NCBI RefSeq assembly: GCF_030817355.1
Contig: NZ_JAUSZH010000001.1
Coordinates: 1,736,001 to 1,800,000 of the forward strand
DNA from: Streptomyces sp. V1I1
GTDB taxonomy: Bacteria; Actinomycetota; Actinomycetes; Streptomycetales; Streptomycetaceae
DNA: 64,000 bases
Direction: 5' to 3'
Position 1 is the first letter of the stretch; the number at the start of each line of letters is the position of its first letter. Below are positions 59,982 through 64,000 of the stretch, piece by piece. The notes under the pieces were generated by a model, which had not been told where the DNA came from, searched no databases, and worked only from the letters and a program-made list of their open reading frames with translations. A program made the position numbers and the translations under genes.

Positions 59982-61895
59982 TCAGTCGCGGGCAGGCTCG
60001 ACCGCCTCGGTGTCGAACCGGCCGTCCAACTTGGAGACGAGACCGGTGACCTGACGGGCGATGTCCGGCGCGGTCAGGCCGATCTCCGCCATGACCTCCT
60101 TGCGGGAGGCGTGGTCGAGGAAGCGCGGCGGGATGCCGAAGTCGCGCAGCGGTACGTCGACGCCCGCGTCGCGCAGCGCCTGGGCGACGGCCGAACCGAC
60201 GCCGCCCGCACGGCTGTTGTCCTCGACGGTGACGACGACGCGGTGCTGCTCGGCGAGCGGCGCGAGGGCCTCGTCGACCGGCTTCACCCAGCGCGGGTCG
60301 ACGACGGTGGTCGTGATGCCCTGGGCGTCGAGCAGACCGGCGATCTCCAGGCACATCGGTGCGAGCGCGCCGACGGAGACGAGGAGGACGTCGGGCCGGT
60401 CCGTGCCGGCGGTGCGCAGGAGGTCCATGCCGCCGACCTTGCCGACGGCCTTTACGGCGGGGCCGACCGCGCCCTTGGAGAAGCGCACCACGGTCGGCGC
60501 GTCATCGACCTCGACGGCCTCGCGCAGCTGGGCGCGGACCTGGTCGGCGTCGCGCGGGGCCGCGATCCGCAGGCTGGGCACGCACTGCAGGATCGACATG
60601 TCCCACATGCCGTTGTGCGAGGCGCCGTCGGTGCCGGTGACGCCTGCCCGGTCGAGTACGAACGTCACGCCGCACTTGTGCAGGGCCACGTCCATCAGCA
60701 CTTGGTCGAAGGCGCGGTTGAGGAATGTGGCGTACACGGCGAAGACGGGGTGCAGTCCGCCGGTCGCGAGGCCGGCGGCGGAGACCGCGCCGTGCTGCTC
60801 GGCGATGCCGACGTCGTAGACCCGGTCGGGGAAGGCCCTCGCGAACTTGTCGAGGCCGACCGGCTGGAGCATCGCCGCGGTGATCGCAACGATGTCCTCC
60901 CGCTCCTTGCCGAGCTCGACCATCTCCTCGCCGAAGACCGAGGTCCAGTCGAGGCCGGAGCTGGCGATCGGCAGGCCGGTGTCGGGGTGGATCTTGCCGA
61001 CGGCGTGGAAGCGGTCCGCCTCGTCCTGGAGGGCGGGCTGGTAGCCACGGCCCTTCTCGGTCAGGCAGTGGACGATGACGGGGCCGCCGAAGCGCTTGGC
61101 GCGGGCGAGCGCGGACTCCAGGGCCTCGATGTCGTGGCCGTCGATGGGGCCGACGTACTTGAGGCCGAGGTCCTCGAACATGCCCTGCGGGGCGATGAAG
61201 TCCTTGAGGCCCTTCTTGGCGCCGTGCAGGGTCTCGTAGAGCGGCTTCCCGACGACGGGGGTGCGCTCCAGGATGTCCTTGCCGCGGGCCAGGAACCGCT
61301 CGTAGCCGTCGGTGGTGCGCAGTGTGGCGAGGTGGTTGGCGAGGCCGCCGATGGTGGGGGCGTAGGAGCGCTCGTTGTCGTTGACGACGATCACGAGCGG
61401 GCGGTCCTTGGCGGCCGCGATGTTGTTCAGCGCCTCCCAGGCCATGCCGCCGGTGAGGGCTCCGTCGCCGATGACGGCGACGACGTGGTCGTCCTTCTTC
61501 AGCACCTCGTTGGCCTTGGCGAGGCCGTCGGCCCAGCCGAGCACGGTCGAGGCGTGGGAGTTCTCGATGATGTCGTGCTCGGACTCGGCACGCGCGGGGT
61601 AGCCGGAGAGGCCGCCCTTCATCTTGAGCTTGGAGAAGTCCTGTCGTCCGGTCAGCAGCTTGTGGACGTAGCTCTGGTGGCCGGTGTCCCAGAGGACCTT
61701 GTCCTTCGGGGAGTCGAAGACACGGTGCAGTGCGATGGTCAGCTCGACCACGCCCAGGTTGGGACCGAGATGGCCGCCGGTCTTGGCGACGGCGTCCACG
61801 AGGAAGATCCGGATCTCGGCAGCCAGCTGGTCCAGCTGCTCCGGGCTGAGCCGGTCCAGATCGCGCGGTCCCGTGATGCGGGTCAGCAGCGCCAC
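59982..61895 (-). CDS. dxs: 1-deoxy-D-xylulose-5-phosphate synthase Dxs
   Basis: The first enzyme of the MEP isoprenoid pathway: it joins pyruvate and glyceraldehyde-3-phosphate with thiamine diphosphate. It is 637 residues. The ThDP motif is [18 protein letters not shown]. The N-terminus [19 protein letters not shown] and [12 protein letters not shown] contain the catalytic His residues. The pyrimidine domain has [17 protein letters not shown], and [17 protein letters not shown] is strongly conserved. GTG 61895 has GGAGG six bases upstream. It stands alone between the permease and an unknown secreted protein. Confidence 0.97.
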   Translation of the reverse strand: MALLTRITGPRDLDRLSPEQLDQLAAEIRIFLVDAVAKTGGHLGPNLGVVELTIALHRVFDSPKDKVLWDTGHQSYVHKLLTGRQDFSKLKMKGGLSGYPARAESEHDIIENSHASTVLGWADGLAKANEVLKKDDHVVAVIGDGALTGGMAWEALNNIAAAKDRPLVIVVNDNERSYAPTIGGLANHLATLRTTDGYERFLARGKDILERTPVVGKPLYETLHGAKKGLKDFIAPQGMFEDLGLKYVGPIDGHDIEALESALARAKRFGGPVIVHCLTEKGRGYQPALQDEADRFHAVGKIHPDTGLPIASSGLDWTSVFGEEMVELGKEREDIVAITAAMLQPVGLDKFARAFPDRVYDVGIAEQHGAVSAAGLATGGLHPVFAVYATFLNRAFDQVLMDVALHKCGVTFVLDRAGVTGTDGASHNGMWDMSILQCVPSLRIAAPRDADQVRAQLREAVEVDDAPTVVRFSKGAVGPAVKAVGKVGGMDLLRTAGTDRPDVLLVSVGALAPMCLEIAGLLDAQGITTTVVDPRWVKPVDEALAPLAEQHRVVVTVEDNSRAGGVGSAVAQALRDAGVDVPLRDFGIPPRFLDHASRKEVMAEIGLTAPDIARQVTGLVSKLDGRFDTEAVEPARD

Positions 61896-62148
61896 CCGTG
61901 CCTCCTTGCAGTTGTGCGGTCTAGCTTGCCGGTTTGTCGAGTCTAATGTTCCGCCTGCGGCGCCGGTCGCCGGGCGGTGCGATCTACCTCACGCGATGGG
62001 GTGAACGCCCAGACCCGCCCAGAAGTAAACCTTTGACGCGATCACTACAGATCTGCTTGGGTTCACGCGCTTCAAGGTTGATCAACGAGGGCGGGGGCCT
62101 CAACGACCAATCATCACCCCCCGTTCTCGAAAATCGGGAGGGAAGTAC
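61896..62148. other. 253-bp divergent spacer between dxs and secreted-protein gene
   Basis: No gene is seen. The region 61975-62095 is A/T-richer than its surroundings and contains GTGAACGCCCAGA (62001-62013) and TCTGCTTGGGTTCAC (62051-62065), which form an imperfect inverted pair. The ribosome-binding site GGGAGGGAAG of the downstream gene lies at its end. Confidence 0.4.
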
Positions 62149-62757
62149 GTGAAGAGACTCTTTGCAGCGTTTGCACCTGCTGCACTACTGGTCACACTCT
62201 TGGCCGCTCCGGCGTCGGCGGAAAGCGCTGAGCAGCCCAAGTCCCAGCGAGTAACGATCGCGGCAGGCGCGGAAGCAGCGGCGCCTGCCGCTACCAGCCG
62301 CAAGCTCTACGACGTTGACTTCTTCGTCGGCGAACGAGTCAGCGCCAACCAGATAAGGAAGCTCAAGGTCAAACCGGTCAAGGCCTGGAATGAGCTCCAC
62401 CGCTGCTTCAACTGCAGCTTCCCCGTCAAGGGCGCGCCGAAGAAGTTTCCGGCCGAGGGGCAGCTCATCAAGCTCAAGGCGTGCGCGACTGGCAGCTGGG
62501 GCTGCAAGCCTGCCCCTGTCCGCTACTACAAGAGCACGGGCTGGCCGTACACCTGGTACTTCATCGCCCAGAAGGGACACTTCGACGGCGCAGGGTCGAA
62601 GGTCTACTTCCGCTTTTACAACGACAGTAGTGGGTACCTGAAGCTCAACGTGTGGGCATACGTGACCAAGCCCACGGTCCCCGACGGAGTGAACAAGGAA
62701 TTCGCCACGTCGAAGTGGCGGGCGTTTGCCCACGTCCTGGGAACGAAGTTGGGCTGA
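62149..62757 (+). CDS. Unrecognised secreted protein with four Cys
   Basis: A 202-residue protein with a classical signal peptide: MKRLFAAFAPAALLVTLLAAPASAESAE, cleaved after ASA (shown here by landmarks MKRLF and APASA). The mature part is basic and rich in aromatic residues (GWPYTWYFIAQKGHFDG, KVYFRFYNDSSGYLKLNVWAYV). It contains two Cys pairs, HRCFNCSF and KACATGSWGCKP, so two disulfides are likely. I do not recognise a family. Codon use is less G/C-extreme than neighbours, suggesting more recent acquisition. The GTG start follows GGGAGGGAAG. Confidence 0.75.
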   Translation: MKRLFAAFAPAALLVTLLAAPASAESAEQPKSQRVTIAAGAEAAAPAATSRKLYDVDFFVGERVSANQIRKLKVKPVKAWNELHRCFNCSFPVKGAPKKFPAEGQLIKLKACATGSWGCKPAPVRYYKSTGWPYTWYFIAQKGHFDGAGSKVYFRFYNDSSGYLKLNVWAYVTKPTVPDGVNKEFATSKWRAFAHVLGTKLG

Positions 62758-62777
62758 CCTTCCGGCGAGGAATCGGT

Positions 62778-62809
62778 GAGGGGCCGGCGCCAGCAGGCGC
62801 CGGCCCCTC
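62778..62809. terminator. Bidirectional terminator before the xylose-type permease
   Basis: GAGGGGCCGGCGCC (62778-62791), loop AGCA, GGCGCCGGCCCCTC (62796-62809): a perfect 14-bp stem between two converging genes. Confidence 0.9.
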
Positions 62810-62822
62810 ACGCGTCTGCCGG

Positions 62823-64000
62823 CTAGGCGCGGCCCGCGCTCTTCTGGGTCTTGCGGGTGACAGAGTCGATCACCACGGTCGCCAGGAGTACGCCACCGGT
62901 AATCATGTACTGGATCGGCGTAGCGATGCTTTCCAGCGCCAGGCCGTACTGGATCGAGACGATCACCATCACACCGAGCAAGGCGTTCCAGGTCCGGCCG
63001 CGTCCGCCGAAGAGGCTGGTGCCACCGATGACGGCGGCCGCGATGACGTTCATCAGAAGGTCACCGGCGCCCGCGCTCTGGTTGGCCGCAGCGATCTTGG
63101 AAGCCCAGAACAGACCGCCGATGGCGGCGAAGGTACCTGCGATCGCGAAGACCGAGATCCGGACCGCCGTGACGTTGATGCCCGCACGACGGGAGGCCTC
63201 GACGCTGCCGCCGAGTGCGAAGATCTTACGGCCGTAGGTGGTCCGACGGAGCACGAAGTCCGTGACCACCAGCACAACGAGGAACAGGACCAGCGCCAGC
63301 GGCAGGCCCCGGTACTGGTTGAACATGATCGCCGCGGCAAAGGCCGCCACGGCCAGCAGAACCGTACGCACCACGATGTCGACAAGCGGCCGCGACGGGA
63401 TACCTGCGGCCTCACGACGGCGGGCGTCGAGGAAGGCCGAGACGAAGAATCCGGCCACCGCAACCGCGGCCAGGCCGTAGGCGGCTGCCACGTCGGAGAA
63501 GTAGTACGTGGTCAGCTTGCCGACCACACCGTCGCCATCCAGGTTGATGGTGCCTTGGTCGCCGAGTAGCTGGAGCATGAAGCCCAGCCAAAAGAGCAGA
63601 CCGGCCAGCGTGACGGCGAACGCGGGTGCGCCGATCCGGGCGAAGAAGAAACCGTGGAGGGCGCCAATTACGGCGCCGCTGACGATCGCAACCAGGACAG
63701 CCAGCCACTCGTTCATGCCGTGTGTGACGCTCAGTACGGCGACGATCGCGCCGGAGACACCGCTGACGGAGCCGACCGACAGGTCGATCTCACCGAGCAG
63801 CAGCACAAAGATGATGCCTACGGCCATCATGCCGGTGGCCACCATCGCGACGGCGATGTCGCTGAGGTTCTTCGCGGAGAGGAACTGGGAGTTCAGGCTC
63901 TGGAAGATCACACAGATGACGATCAGACCGATGATGACCGGCATCGAGCCCAGGTCACCGGCGGACATCTTGCGCTTGAACTCCGAGACGTAGCCGCCGA
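62823..64000 (-). CDS. xylH: Xylose-type sugar ABC permease XylH (5' end beyond window)
   Basis: A branched-permease-type (RbsC/XylH) inner-membrane subunit. The frame is still open at the right edge: upstream of MSAGDLGSMPV the codons read GGYVSEFKRK. At least 392 residues are visible with about 10-12 membrane segments. Family motifs are GIIFVLLLGEIDLSVGSVSG and GRKIFALGGSVEASRRAGINV, the latter being the ATPase-coupling loop, plus AAVIGGTSLFGGRGR. Length fits XylH better than RbsC. It would be the last gene of a xylFGH-type operon, whose other genes lie outside. Xylose specificity is inferred from similarity and recalled gene order. Confidence 0.88.
   Translation of the reverse strand, partial: GGYVSEFKRKMSAGDLGSMPVIIGLIVICVIFQSLNSQFLSAKNLSDIAVAMVATGMMAVGIIFVLLLGEIDLSVGSVSGVSGAIVAVLSVTHGMNEWLAVLVAIVSGAVIGALHGFFFARIGAPAFAVTLAGLLFWLGFMLQLLGDQGTINLDGDGVVGKLTTYYFSDVAAAYGLAAVAVAGFFVSAFLDARRREAAGIPSRPLVDIVVRTVLLAVAAFAAAIMFNQYRGLPLALVLFLVVLVVTDFVLRRTTYGRKIFALGGSVEASRRAGINVTAVRISVFAIAGTFAAIGGLFWASKIAAANQSAGAGDLLMNVIAAAVIGGTSLFGGRGRTWNALLGVMVIVSIQYGLALESIATPIQYMITGGVLLATVVIDSVTRKTQKSAGRA

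Overview
The window is about 64 kb of a high-GC actinobacterial chromosome, almost certainly from a Streptomyces. The evidence is strong third-position G/C, GTG and TTG starts behind GGAGG sites, a recognisable whiI sporulation regulator, an HTH/ATPase/DUF397 regulatory trio, DUF1707, DUF3000 and SAV2148-type proteins, a streptogrisin-like protease and coproporphyrin-dependent heme genes. From memory, the stretch from xylH through dxs, fadBA, rnd, whiI, hemE, hemG/hemQ and the DUF692 gene resembles the gene order around SCO6011-SCO6045 of S. coelicolor. I could not check this. I saw no rRNA, tRNA, CRISPR array, prophage or complete insertion sequence.

Layout. 1-2.3 kb: a sugar ABC importer operon (two permeases and a lipoprotein binding protein, cut by the window start). 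2.4-5.4 kb: an APH-family kinase, a DEDD exonuclease and a HEPN-PLD-like protein. 5.7-16.8 kb: alpha-glucan and trehalose metabolism (glgX, treY, treZ) interleaved with a DUF1707-FHA protein, an acetyltransferase, an MFS transporter and a GH1 beta-glucosidase. 16.8-22.9 kb: a reductase, an M24 peptidase, a small kinase, a VOC protein and the HTH/ATPase/DUF397 trio with a clear candidate operator. 22.9-30 kb: murC-msrB, a USP-like protein, a reductase, a frameshifted zapE, OsmC and PhoX, with two decayed gene remnants. 30-35.4 kb: ohr/ohrR with a perfect palindromic operator, a secreted protease with a long acidic Gly-rich tail, a deacetylase lipoprotein, AIM24 and a PTH2-like hydrolase.

35.5-40.6 kb is the most unusual region. 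It holds two DUF4142 secreted proteins and two TIGR04222-type membrane proteins. Between the first of each sits a DUF692 (MNIO) enzyme fused to a helical partner-like domain. One TIGR04222 protein ends in a Cys/Gly/Ser repeat tail that looks like an MNIO substrate. A 178-bp MITE-like element separates the two copies of the module.

40.7-50 kb: a tripeptidyl aminopeptidase-like hydrolase, heme synthesis (hemQ, hemG, hemE), a DUF4349 lipoprotein, a CoA-disulfide-reductase-like flavoprotein, DUF3000, and whiI behind a textbook sigma-WhiG promoter. 50-64 kb: rnd, fadA-fadB, a beta-propeller-like protein, an NYN protein, a membrane glycosyltransferase, an amino-acid permease, dxs, an unrecognised secreted protein, and the 3' part of a xylose-type permease at the right edge.
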